Shown one piece after another: positions 1 to 5,405 of a stretch of DNA of 7,802 nucleotides (position 1 is the first letter of the stretch; every line of letters begins with the position of its first letter). Origin of the DNA: Asaia bogorensis. GTDB lineage: Bacteria > Pseudomonadota > Alphaproteobacteria > Acetobacterales > Acetobacteraceae. A model generated the notes under the pieces. It searched no databases, was not told where the DNA came from, and saw only the letters and a list, made by a program, of their open reading frames with translations. The stretch spans positions 1 through 7,802 of the forward strand of contig CAMCHA010000102.1 of the NCBI GenBank assembly GCA_945874515.1. Reading direction: 5' to 3'. The position numbers and the translations under genes were made by a program.

Positions 1-114
1 CACGGTGGAGTAAGGCCCGGCCTATCTGCCGTGACCGCGCATTTTCTTTCGGCAATCCCCAGCATCCCCGTAATCCCCAGGGGGCTTTTGCCCGGCGGCG
101 CGCTATAAGGGGGC
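1..114 (+). other. Leader region upstream of dnaB, possibly with the tail of the preceding gene
   Basis: This is the non-coding stretch before dnaB. One reading frame runs from base 2 into a TAA at 11-13 (Thr-Val-Glu-stop) and could be the last codons of an upstream gene. In many proteobacteria rplI or a neighbour lies before dnaB, but four codons cannot identify anything. Another frame stays open from base 3 to 122, but its predicted product is arginine- and proline-rich with no recognisable features, so it is probably chance. The region contains a three-copy 9-bp repeat (55-81) and a GGGC-TTTT-GCCC inverted repeat (82-93). I see no convincing -35/-10 pair. TATAAG at 104-109 is too close to the start codon and has no suitable -35 partner. 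Confidence 0.5.
55..81 (+). repeat. Three tandem 9-bp repeats (ATCCCC + 3 nt)
   Basis: The units are ATCCCCAGC, ATCCCCGTA and ATCCCCAGG, in perfect 9-base register at 55, 64 and 73. On the minus strand this gives three GGGG tracts separated by 5-base spacers. The third unit also forms a CCCC-A-GGGG inverted repeat at 75-83. The array ends about 33 bases before the dnaB start codon, so it would lie in the 5' untranslated region or promoter of dnaB. Any function is inference; a chance GC-rich repeat is possible. Confidence 0.6.
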
Positions 115-1641
115 ATGAATAGTTTTGACACGACGCCCGGCGCGATCCCTGGTGCCGGTTTGCTCGGCCTTTCGCAACGTATCCCGCCCTCAAACTTGGC
201 GGCCGAACAGGCACTGCTCGGCGCGCTTTTGGCCAATAACAAGGCGTTTGAGCGCGTCGGCGAATATCTGGCGCCGGACCACTTCGCCGATCCCGTCCAT
301 GGGCGGATTTTCCATGCCATCAAGCGGCGCGTGGAAGCGGGACAGCTTGCCGATGCGGTGACGCTACGCGCGGAATTTGAACATTCCGGCTTGCTGGATG
401 AGGTCGGCGGCCCTGCCTATTTGGCGCAGCTTCTCTCCGCCATGGTGGGTGTCATCAATGCCGGCGAATATGGCCAGGTGATCTATGATGCGTGGCTCCG
501 CCGGCAATTGGTGGATTTGGGCGAAGTGGTGGTGAACCGCGCCTTTGGTTCCGAGGCCGAACTGGACGCCAAGGGGCAATTGGAAGCAGCCGAACAGGCT
601 TTGTTTGAATTGGCGAAAGAAGGCGGCGCGGGTGAGGGGGGCTTCCTCACCTTTGAGCGCGCGCTGACCATCGCCGTGCAGCATGCGGAAAAGGCTTTTA
701 CGACGCCGGGCGGGGTTTCCGGCCTTGCTACCGGTTTGCGCGATTTGGATGCGAAAACGGGCGGGCTGCATCCTTCCGATCTGCTCATCATCGCGGGCCG
801 CCCCGGCATGGGCAAAACCGCGCTCGCGACCAAAATCGCCTTTGGCGCGGCGAAAGCCGTGTTGCGCCACGCGCAGGAAGCGGACCCCAATGCGGTGCCC
901 AAGGGTGGGGTTGCGTTGTTCTCCCTGGAAATGAGCGCGGATCAATTGGCGACACGTTTGCTTGCGGAAGAATCACGCATCTCGGGCGACCGTATTCGGC
1001 GTGGCGAGATCAGCCAGCGCGATTTTGACCGCTTTCTGGAAGTCAGCCGAGAATTGGCATCCCTGCCGCTGAATATTGATGATACGCCGGCGATAAGCAT
1101 ATCCGCATTGCGCACACGCTGCCGGCGCTTGCAGCGGACCAAAGGGCTTGATCTGATTGTGGTGGATTATCTGCAATTGATGCGCCCCGCGGCGGGCACG
1201 CGGCCGGAAAGCCGCGTGCTTGAAATCAGCATGATCACGCAGGGGCTGAAGGCGCTGGCGAAAGAATTATCAGTTCCTGTCATTGCGCTTTCTCAGTTGT
1301 CGCGCGCTGTGGAAAGCCGCGAAGACAAGCGACCGCAGCTTTCGGATTTGCGTGAATCTGGTTCGATCGAACAGGATGCCGATGTGGTCATGTTCGTCTA
1401 TCGCGACGAATATTATTTGATGCAGCGCGCGCCTAAGGAGCTTTCCTTCGACAATGCCGAGAAATTCCAGGGTGCGGTGGATAAATGGCAGAAGGATATG
1501 GAAATGGCGCATAACAAGGCGGAATTGATCATCGCCAAGCAGCGCCATGGCCCGACCGGCACAATTAAGCTGTTCTTTGAAGCTGAGTTCACGCGCTTTG
1601 GGGATTTGGAAACGCAGCATGATGATGGTTTCGGGGGCTGA
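115..1641 (+). CDS. dnaB: Replicative DNA helicase DnaB
   Basis: This is the hexameric replicative helicase that unwinds DNA at the fork using ATP. The N-terminal DnaB domain covers about residues 24-128 (PPSNLAAEQALLGALL at 24-39). The RecA-like motor domain starts near residue 200. Visible motor motifs are Walker A GRPGMGKT (228-235), the SLEM motif with the catalytic Glu (E272), Walker B LIVVDYLQLM (347-356), the LSQLSR sensor (392-397), and the arginine-finger segment KQRHGPTGT (475-483). Relative to compact DnaB proteins there appear to be two insertions: about 247-264 between Walker A and SLEM, and about 438-467 before the arginine finger. Similar insertions are familiar in alphaproteobacterial DnaB. 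The 508-residue length fits. The start is well fixed: an in-frame TAA lies at 106-108, and AAGGGGG at 107-113 is a close ribosome binding site. No intein or frameshift is seen. alr follows after 12 bp. Confidence 0.97.
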   Translation: MNSFDTTPGAIPGAGLLGLSQRIPPSNLAAEQALLGALLANNKAFERVGEYLAPDHFADPVHGRIFHAIKRRVEAGQLADAVTLRAEFEHSGLLDEVGGPAYLAQLLSAMVGVINAGEYGQVIYDAWLRRQLVDLGEVVVNRAFGSEAELDAKGQLEAAEQALFELAKEGGAGEGGFLTFERALTIAVQHAEKAFTTPGGVSGLATGLRDLDAKTGGLHPSDLLIIAGRPGMGKTALATKIAFGAAKAVLRHAQEADPNAVPKGGVALFSLEMSADQLATRLLAEESRISGDRIRRGEISQRDFDRFLEVSRELASLPLNIDDTPAISISALRTRCRRLQRTKGLDLIVVDYLQLMRPAAGTRPESRVLEISMITQGLKALAKELSVPVIALSQLSRAVESREDKRPQLSDLRESGSIEQDADVVMFVYRDEYYLMQRAPKELSFDNAEKFQGAVDKWQKDMEMAHNKAELIIAKQRHGPTGTIKLFFEAEFTRFGDLETQHDDGFGG

Positions 1642-1653
1642 TCCCGGTTCCGC

Positions 1654-2736
1654 ATGATGGACCCTTCTACGGTTTTGCATATTGATCTGGCGGCCATTGT
1701 CGCGAATTGGCGCGCGCTCGCCGTACGCGCCGCGCCAGGTGCCGTGGCGGGGGTGGTGAAGGCCAATGCCTATGGGCTGGGGGCGGTGCAGGTCGCGCGT
1801 GCCTTACATGCTGCCGGCTGCCGGCATTTTTTCGTGGCGCATCTTTCGGAAGGCATGGCACTGCGGGCTGGCCTTGGCGCCGGGCCGATGATTGCCGTGC
1901 TGGATGGCTTTGCCCCCGGCGCTGACGAAAACGCTGGGCTGGTCCCGGTGCTGAACAGCCTTGGCGATGTGCTGGCCCATGCTGCCGCCGGGTGCAGCGC
2001 GGGCAGGGCGCGGCCTGCGCTTTTGCATCTGGATACGGGCATGGCGCGGCTTGGGCTGGATGCCGGGGAACAGGCGCGGTTGGCGGCGGATCATTCCCTG
2101 CTGGACGGGCTCGAACTGCTTTATGTCATGTCGCATTTGGCCTGCGCGGATGAGCCAGACCATCCGCTCAATGCCGAACAGGCAGCGCGCTTCGCCCGCG
2201 CCTGCGCGGCACTGCCCAGGCTGCCACGTTCCTTCGCCAATTCATCCGGCCTGTTTTTGGGCGCGGATTATGCTTCAGACCTCGCCCGGCCAGGCTGCGC
2301 TTTGTACGGCATCAACCCCACGCCCGGGGCGCCCAACCCCATGCTGCCAGTGATCCGGCTGGAAGCCCCCATCCTGCAAATCCGCGAAATCCCCGCCGGC
2401 GCCAGCGTTGGCTATGGCGCTTCCTTTGTCGCGGCGCGGCCCAGCCGGATTGCCACCATTGCCGTCGGCTACGCGGACGGCTACCTGAGATGCCTATCCG
2501 GGCAGGGTGTCGCGGCCTATCGCGACATGTTCCTGCCCATGGTGGGGCGCGTTTCCATGGATTTGATCACGTTGGATGTGACGGATGCACCAGGCATTGC
2601 GCCTGGCGATATGCTGCATTTGATCGGCGGCGCCGCGCCTTCGCCCGATGATCTGGCGGCGCGCGCCGGCACGATTGGCTATGAAATCCTGACCTCACTC
2701 GGCGATCGCTATCGCCGCGCTTACGGAGCTGCCTGA
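1654..2736 (+). CDS. alr: Alanine racemase
   Basis: This is a PLP-dependent cytoplasmic enzyme that interconverts L- and D-alanine and supplies D-Ala for peptidoglycan. The PLP lysine is K36 in VKANAYGLG (35-43). The opposing catalytic tyrosine is Y254 in VGYGASF (252-258). Other family blocks are LDTGMARLG (126-134, with R132 expected near the PLP phenol oxygen), RPGCALYG (212-219), GYADGY (272-277) and MVGRVSMD (296-303). The length of 360 residues is typical. By motif spacing, H125 sits where the carbamylated lysine of the Geobacillus enzyme (K129) would be. Two adjacent ATG codons (1654 and 1657) are both possible starts. The ribosome binding site is weak, so coupling to dnaB translation is likely. 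mlaE starts 2 bp after the stop. A terminator-like hairpin lies inside the gene at 1812-1832. Confidence 0.95.
   Translation: MMDPSTVLHIDLAAIVANWRALAVRAAPGAVAGVVKANAYGLGAVQVARALHAAGCRHFFVAHLSEGMALRAGLGAGPMIAVLDGFAPGADENAGLVPVLNSLGDVLAHAAAGCSAGRARPALLHLDTGMARLGLDAGEQARLAADHSLLDGLELLYVMSHLACADEPDHPLNAEQAARFARACAALPRLPRSFANSSGLFLGADYASDLARPGCALYGINPTPGAPNPMLPVIRLEAPILQIREIPAGASVGYGASFVAARPSRIATIAVGYADGYLRCLSGQGVAAYRDMFLPMVGRVSMDLITLDVTDAPGIAPGDMLHLIGGAAPSPDDLAARAGTIGYEILTSLGDRYRRAYGAA
1812..1832 (+). terminator. Terminator-like hairpin plus T6 inside alr
   Basis: A perfect 6-bp stem TGCCGG/CCGGCA (1812-1817 with 1821-1826) with a 3-base loop CTG is followed at once by six T residues (1827-1832). 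That is the form of a small intrinsic terminator, in the sense orientation, within codons 53-60 of alr. The stem is short and the DNA codes for a conserved part of the protein (HAAGCRHFF), so it may be chance. If active it would act as a partial attenuator for alr-mlaE-mlaF, perhaps only when translation lags. Confidence 0.25.
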
Positions 2737-2741
2737 GCTTG
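2725..2741 (+). promoter_or_regulatory. Ribosome binding site and TTG start that define mlaE
   Basis: GGAG at 2725-2728 lies 10 bases before the TTG at 2739-2741, inside the last codons of alr. No ATG or GTG nearby gives a full-length permease: the first internal ATG falls at residue 70, inside a membrane segment. TTG is therefore the likely start. The alr stop (2734-2736) lies between the two, which favours translational coupling and low-level initiation. Confidence 0.65.
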
Positions 2742-3524
2742 ACCGCGATACTGAACCCCATCGCCGCCTTGGGCCGCGCCGTGCTCGGCGCCTTGCAGGG
2801 CGTTGGCGCGGTGGTGCTATTCGCGCTGGAAGGCGTTTCGCATTTGTTTCGCCCGCCCTTCTATGGCCGCCTATTTCTGCGCCAAGTGGTGGAAATTGGT
2901 TATTTCTCACTGCCTGTTGTGGCGCTGACCGCGTTTTTCACCGGCATGGTGCTGGCGCTGCAAACCTATACAGGTTTCGCGCGCTTCAACGCCGAAGGGG
3001 CGGTCGCGAATGTTGTCGTGCTTTCCATCACGCGCGAATTGGGCCCGGTGATTGCCGGGCTGATGGTGGCCGGGCGCATTGGCGCGGCTTTCGCCGCCGA
3101 AATCGGCACCATGCGCGTGACCGATCAGATAGATGCGCTGACCACGCTTTCCACCAACCCGATGAAATATCTGGTGGCGCCTCGGCTTTTGGCCGGCACC
3201 GTGGCACTGCCCTTCCTTGTGATTATTGCCGATACTCTGGGGGTGATGGGCGGCTGGCTGATCGGCACGGCGAAGCTTGGCTTCAACTCGGCCGGGTATT
3301 TGCGCGCCACACTCGATTTCATGCAGACCATGGATGTGGTCTCCGGCCTCGTGAAGGCTTCCGTCTTTGGCTTTGTGATTGCGCTGATGGGCTGCTGGTG
3401 TGGCTATAACAGCCGCGGCGGCGCGCAGGGTGTAGGTGCTGCGGCGACATCGGCGGTGGTGATTTCCTCCATCCTGATCCTGGCGCTGGATTACATCATA
3501 ACCGAGATGTTCTTCGCGCGATGA
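2739..3524 (+). CDS. mlaE: MlaE-family ABC transporter permease (lipid transport)
   Basis: This is an inner-membrane permease of the MlaE/TGD1 family. In the Mla system MlaE forms a dimer that binds the MlaF ATPase and the MlaD ring and moves phospholipids between the inner and outer membranes. The family signature is clear in RELGPVIAGLMVAGRIGAAF (99-118), followed by AAEIGTMRVTDQIDAL (119-134). The conserved C-terminal segment GAQGVGAAATSAVV lies at 228-241. Hydrophobic segments lie at about 15-33, 56-77, 150-175, 203-221 and 236-257, which fits a multi-pass membrane protein. The length of 261 residues is normal. The likely start is TTG. The last codons overlap the start of the ATPase gene in ATGA (3521-3524), so the two subunits are probably made in matched amounts. 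The exact substrate, phospholipid or another lipid, cannot be read from the sequence. Confidence 0.92.
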   Translation: MTAILNPIAALGRAVLGALQGVGAVVLFALEGVSHLFRPPFYGRLFLRQVVEIGYFSLPVVALTAFFTGMVLALQTYTGFARFNAEGAVANVVVLSITRELGPVIAGLMVAGRIGAAFAAEIGTMRVTDQIDALTTLSTNPMKYLVAPRLLAGTVALPFLVIIADTLGVMGGWLIGTAKLGFNSAGYLRATLDFMQTMDVVSGLVKASVFGFVIALMGCWCGYNSRGGAQGVGAAATSAVVISSILILALDYIITEMFFAR

Positions 3525-4297
3525 GTGGCGCGGTGCCGAAAATCCGTCTGCGCGGGCTGTCAAAAGCCTTTGGGCCGAAGCAGGTGCTGGATGGCGTGGA
3601 TCTGGATATCCGCGCCGGGCATGGCATGGTTATTCTGGGGGGTTCGGGTTCCGGCAAATCCGTCACCATCAAATGCATCCTGGGTCTGATTGAACCCGAT
3701 GCCGGCAGCATTGAAATTGATGGGCAGGATATTCTGAAGCTGCCGCGGCGGGAGCGTGAGGCGCTGAATGATCGCATCGGCATGCTGTTTCAGAATGGTG
3801 CGCTGTTTGATAGCTTGCCGGTTTGGGAGAATGTTTGCTTCAAGCTGCTGGCACAAAAGCGCATCACGCGTGCCCGCGCCCGCGACAAGGCGGCCGAGGT
3901 GTTGGCGCAGGTGGGGCTTGCCGCATCGGTGGGCGATCTCTCCCCATCAGAGCTTTCCGGCGGCATGCAAAAGCGCGTCGCACTTGCGCGCGCCATTGCG
4001 GCAGAGCCCGAGATCATTTTCTTCGACGAACCCACTACCGGCCTTGATCCAATCATGGGCGCGGTGATTGATGGGCTGATTGTTGATGTGGTGCATCGTC
4101 TGGGTGCGACCGCCGTTTCCATCACGCATGACATGGCAAGCGCGCGGCGGATTGGCGATGACGCCGCCATGATTCATAAGGGCCGCATCATCTGGACTGG
4201 TGAGGCGGCCAAGCTTGGCGAGACCGGCAATGCCATGGTGGACCAATTCGCGCGCGGGGAGCGGGATGGGCCGATTCAGATGGAGTTGCGGCGGTAG
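3521..4297 (+). CDS. mlaF: MlaF-family ABC transporter ATPase (lipid transport)
   Basis: This is the cytoplasmic ATPase that powers the MlaE permease encoded just before it. Motifs in order are Walker A GGSGSGKS (40-47), Q-loop FQNGALFDS (90-98, Q91), signature LSGGMQKR (145-152), Walker B IIFFDE (165-170) with catalytic E170, D-loop GLDP (174-177) and switch histidine H203 in ITHD. The combination FQNGALFDS plus LSGGMQKR is typical of MlaF/Ttg2A rather than of sugar or amino-acid importers. The length of 258 residues is near the family norm. Translation is coupled to mlaE through the ATGA overlap. The usual next gene, mlaD (MCE domain), is absent: the next gene points the other way and its stop is three bases off. 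Confidence 0.93.
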   Translation: MSGAVPKIRLRGLSKAFGPKQVLDGVDLDIRAGHGMVILGGSGSGKSVTIKCILGLIEPDAGSIEIDGQDILKLPRREREALNDRIGMLFQNGALFDSLPVWENVCFKLLAQKRITRARARDKAAEVLAQVGLAASVGDLSPSELSGGMQKRVALARAIAAEPEIIFFDEPTTGLDPIMGAVIDGLIVDVVHRLGATAVSITHDMASARRIGDDAAMIHKGRIIWTGEAAKLGETGNAMVDQFARGERDGPIQMELRR

Positions 4298-4305
4298 CGC
4301 TTACC
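4293..4305. other. Near-palindrome spanning both convergent stop codons
   Basis: GGTA (4293-4296) and TACC (4302-4305) form an inverted repeat around GCGCT. It contains the mlaF stop TAG (4295-4297) and, on the other strand, the stop TAA of the FMN enzyme (4301-4303). Only 4298-4300 lie between the genes. No T-run follows on either strand, so this is not a normal intrinsic terminator. Confidence 0.45.
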
Positions 4306-5236
4306 CGAAACCCGCATTCAACCCTGCAACCGCCTCCGCATATTCGCGGCTTAGCCGCGCCACCAATTCCGCCGTGCTCGGCACATCATGAATGGCGCCA
4401 ACCCCCTGGCCCGCGGACCAGATATTCTTCCAGGCGCGTTTTTCACTACTGCCCAAATGAAGTTCCCTGTTGAATTCGGGTAAATTCTTTGGATCAAGCC
4501 CCGCAACTTCCAAAGACGCACTCAGGAAATTGCCGTTCACCCCGCTGATGGCATTGGTATAGACAATATCCTTGGCCGTCGCGGCCAGGATCATTTGCTT
4601 GTAATCCTCCGGCGCGCGGCTTTCCGTGGTCGCGATGAATCGCGTGCCCAAATACGCAAAATCCGCCCCCGCCGCGCGCGCCGCGACCACATGCGCCCCG
4701 GTGGACATGGCACCCGATAGGATGATGGTGCCCCGATAGAATTGTCTTATCTCATGCAGGAAGGCGAAGGGGTTATAGGTGCCGGCATGGCCGCCCGCGC
4801 CGGCGCAAACCGCAATCAGCCCATCCACCCCCGCTTCCGCCGCCTTCTGCGCATGCCGCAGGTTGATCACATCATGGAATACCAGCCCGCCATAGCCATG
4901 GATGGCATCCACCACCTCAGACACCGCGCCGAGTGAGGTGATCACGAAGGGCACGCGCTGGCGCACGGTTTCAGCCAAATCCGCATCCAGCCTGGCGTTG
5001 GACCGATGCACGATCAGATTGACGCCGAATGGCGCGGAGGCATTGCCGGTTCTCTCCCGGATTTCTGCGAGCCACTCCCCATAACCCTCGGTGCTGCGCT
5101 GATTAAGCGCGGGGAAGCTGCCCACCACGCCGGCCTTGCAGGTTTCCACCACCAGATCGGGGCCGGAGACCAGGAACATGGGGGCGGCAATCACGGGCAG
5201 GGCGATTCTGCCCTGAAACAAGGCGGGGATGGGCAT
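4301..5236 (-). CDS. Nitronate monooxygenase family FMN enzyme
   Basis: This is a TIM-barrel flavoenzyme of the 2-nitropropane dioxygenase/nitronate monooxygenase family, which oxidises nitronates such as propionate 3-nitronate using FMN and oxygen. Family marks are the N-terminal PVIAAPMFLVSG (14-25), the phosphate/active-site loop CAGAGGHAG (144-152) with candidate catalytic H150, LSGAMSTG (173-180), and AYLGTRF (194-200), which fits the FMN phosphate-binding strand. It has 311 residues, slightly short but within range for the single-domain enzymes. The ATG at 5236 is preceded by AAAGGA (5248-5243, minus strand) at good spacing. No signal peptide is seen, so it should be cytoplasmic. It stands alone on the minus strand, divergent from the TPP-enzyme gene and convergent with mlaF. 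FabK-type enoyl-ACP reductases share the fold, but the GGHAG loop region resembles the monooxygenases more. The natural substrate is unknown. Confidence 0.88.
   Translation of the reverse strand: MPIPALFQGRIALPVIAAPMFLVSGPDLVVETCKAGVVGSFPALNQRSTEGYGEWLAEIRERTGNASAPFGVNLIVHRSNARLDADLAETVRQRVPFVITSLGAVSEVVDAIHGYGGLVFHDVINLRHAQKAAEAGVDGLIAVCAGAGGHAGTYNPFAFLHEIRQFYRGTIILSGAMSTGAHVVAARAAGADFAYLGTRFIATTESRAPEDYKQMILAATAKDIVYTNAISGVNGNFLSASLEVAGLDPKNLPEFNRELHLGSSEKRAWKNIWSAGQGVGAIHDVPSTAELVARLSREYAEAVAGLNAGFG
4345..4359. repeat. GC-rich hairpin (CGCGGC-TTA-GCCGCG) downstream of mlaF
   Basis: A perfect 6-bp inverted repeat with a 3-base loop begins 48 bases past the mlaF stop, within codons 293-298 of the convergent FMN enzyme. 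No T-tract follows on the plus strand. It could protect or pause the mlaF transcript 3' end, but the position inside codons makes chance a fair explanation. Confidence 0.35.
5195..5215. repeat. Inverted repeats in the first codons of the FMN enzyme gene
   Basis: Two overlapping inverted repeats lie here: GGGCAG/CTGCCC (5195-5200 and 5208-5213, 7-base loop) and CAGGGC/GCCCTG (5198-5203 and 5210-5215, 6-base loop). They fall in codons 8-14 of the minus-strand gene. They share the CAGGG/CCCTG core with the palindrome at 5265-5280, so they could be an extra operator half-site pair or an mRNA hairpin that affects translation. Function is inferred only. Confidence 0.4.
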
Positions 5237-5264
5237 GGGCGGTCCTTTGAAGGGGAGGAGGTAA

Positions 5265-5280
5265 CCCTGCCGTGGCAGGG
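5265..5280. promoter_or_regulatory. Palindrome CCCTGCC-GT-GGCAGGG, possible operator
   Basis: Two perfect 7-base arms surround a 2-base spacer, centred 36 bases upstream of the FMN enzyme start codon. The loop is too small for a good RNA hairpin without losing base pairs, so a dimeric repressor site on DNA is the more natural reading. The regulator is unknown. Confidence 0.4.
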
Positions 5281-5324
5281 CTAAGGGTGCAAGGCCATTA
5301 CCTTATTGCATCCGGGCACAAAGC

Positions 5325-5336
5325 AAGCCTAGGCTT
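5325..5336. promoter_or_regulatory. Perfect 12-bp palindrome AAGCCTAGGCTT, possible operator
   Basis: This perfect two-fold symmetric 12-mer lies in the middle of the divergent region. It overlaps the weak candidate plus-strand -10 (5330-5335), a position where a bound regulator could block transcription. No binding family is recognised from the sequence. Confidence 0.35.
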
Positions 5337-5377
5337 CCCCCTGAGGCACCGTGAGCGTGCCAAGGGATGAAACGGCG

Positions 5378-5389
5378 CCTGGCGCCAGG
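5378..5389. promoter_or_regulatory. Perfect 12-bp palindrome CCTGGCGCCAGG upstream of the TPP enzyme gene
   Basis: This perfect palindrome ends 16 bases before the start codon of the TPP enzyme gene, next to its ribosome binding site (5392-5399). It overlaps a GGCGCC direct repeat (5374-5379 and 5381-5386). It could be an operator, or an RNA structure close to the ribosome binding site. It shares CCTG...CAGG ends with the 5265-5280 palindrome but with a 4-base instead of a 6-base centre. Confidence 0.35.
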
Positions 5390-5405
5390 GTAGAGGAAAT
5401 CCGGC

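Larger units (their letters stand above)
5237..5405. promoter_or_regulatory. Divergent intergenic region between the FMN enzyme and TPP enzyme genes
   Basis: This 169-bp gap must hold the promoters for both flanking genes, since they point away from each other. It contains three palindromes (5265-5280, 5325-5336, 5378-5389) and a TGCAA-N13-TTGCA inverted repeat (5288-5310). A weak plus-strand promoter candidate is TTGCAT (5306-5311) with TAGGCT (5330-5335) at 18-bp spacing. A weak minus-strand -35 candidate is TTGCTT (5326-5321). Neither has a strong -10, so I do not assign start points. Ribosome binding sites are AAAGGA (5248-5243, minus) and AGAGGAAA (5392-5399, plus). No small gene is convincing here. 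Confidence 0.6.

Noticed and set aside
82..93. GGGC-TTTT-GCCC as a terminator of an upstream gene
   Set aside because: The stem is only 4 bp and the T residues are in the loop, not after the stem.
104..109. TATAAG as a -10 box for dnaB
   Set aside because: It would start transcription essentially at the start codon, and no -35 element lies at the right distance.
3..122. Open frame across the dnaB leader, ending inside dnaB
   Set aside because: Its start is outside the window, the product is Arg/Pro-rich with no motif, and a normal dnaB start with its own ribosome binding site explains the region better.
364..945. Minus-strand open frame opposite dnaB
   Set aside because: It is a shadow of the DnaB coding frame, with no recognisable protein motif.
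2907..3563. Minus-strand open frame (218 codons) opposite mlaE
   Set aside because: It is antisense to the clear MlaE signature. The composition is His/Arg/Gly-rich and no family is recognisable.
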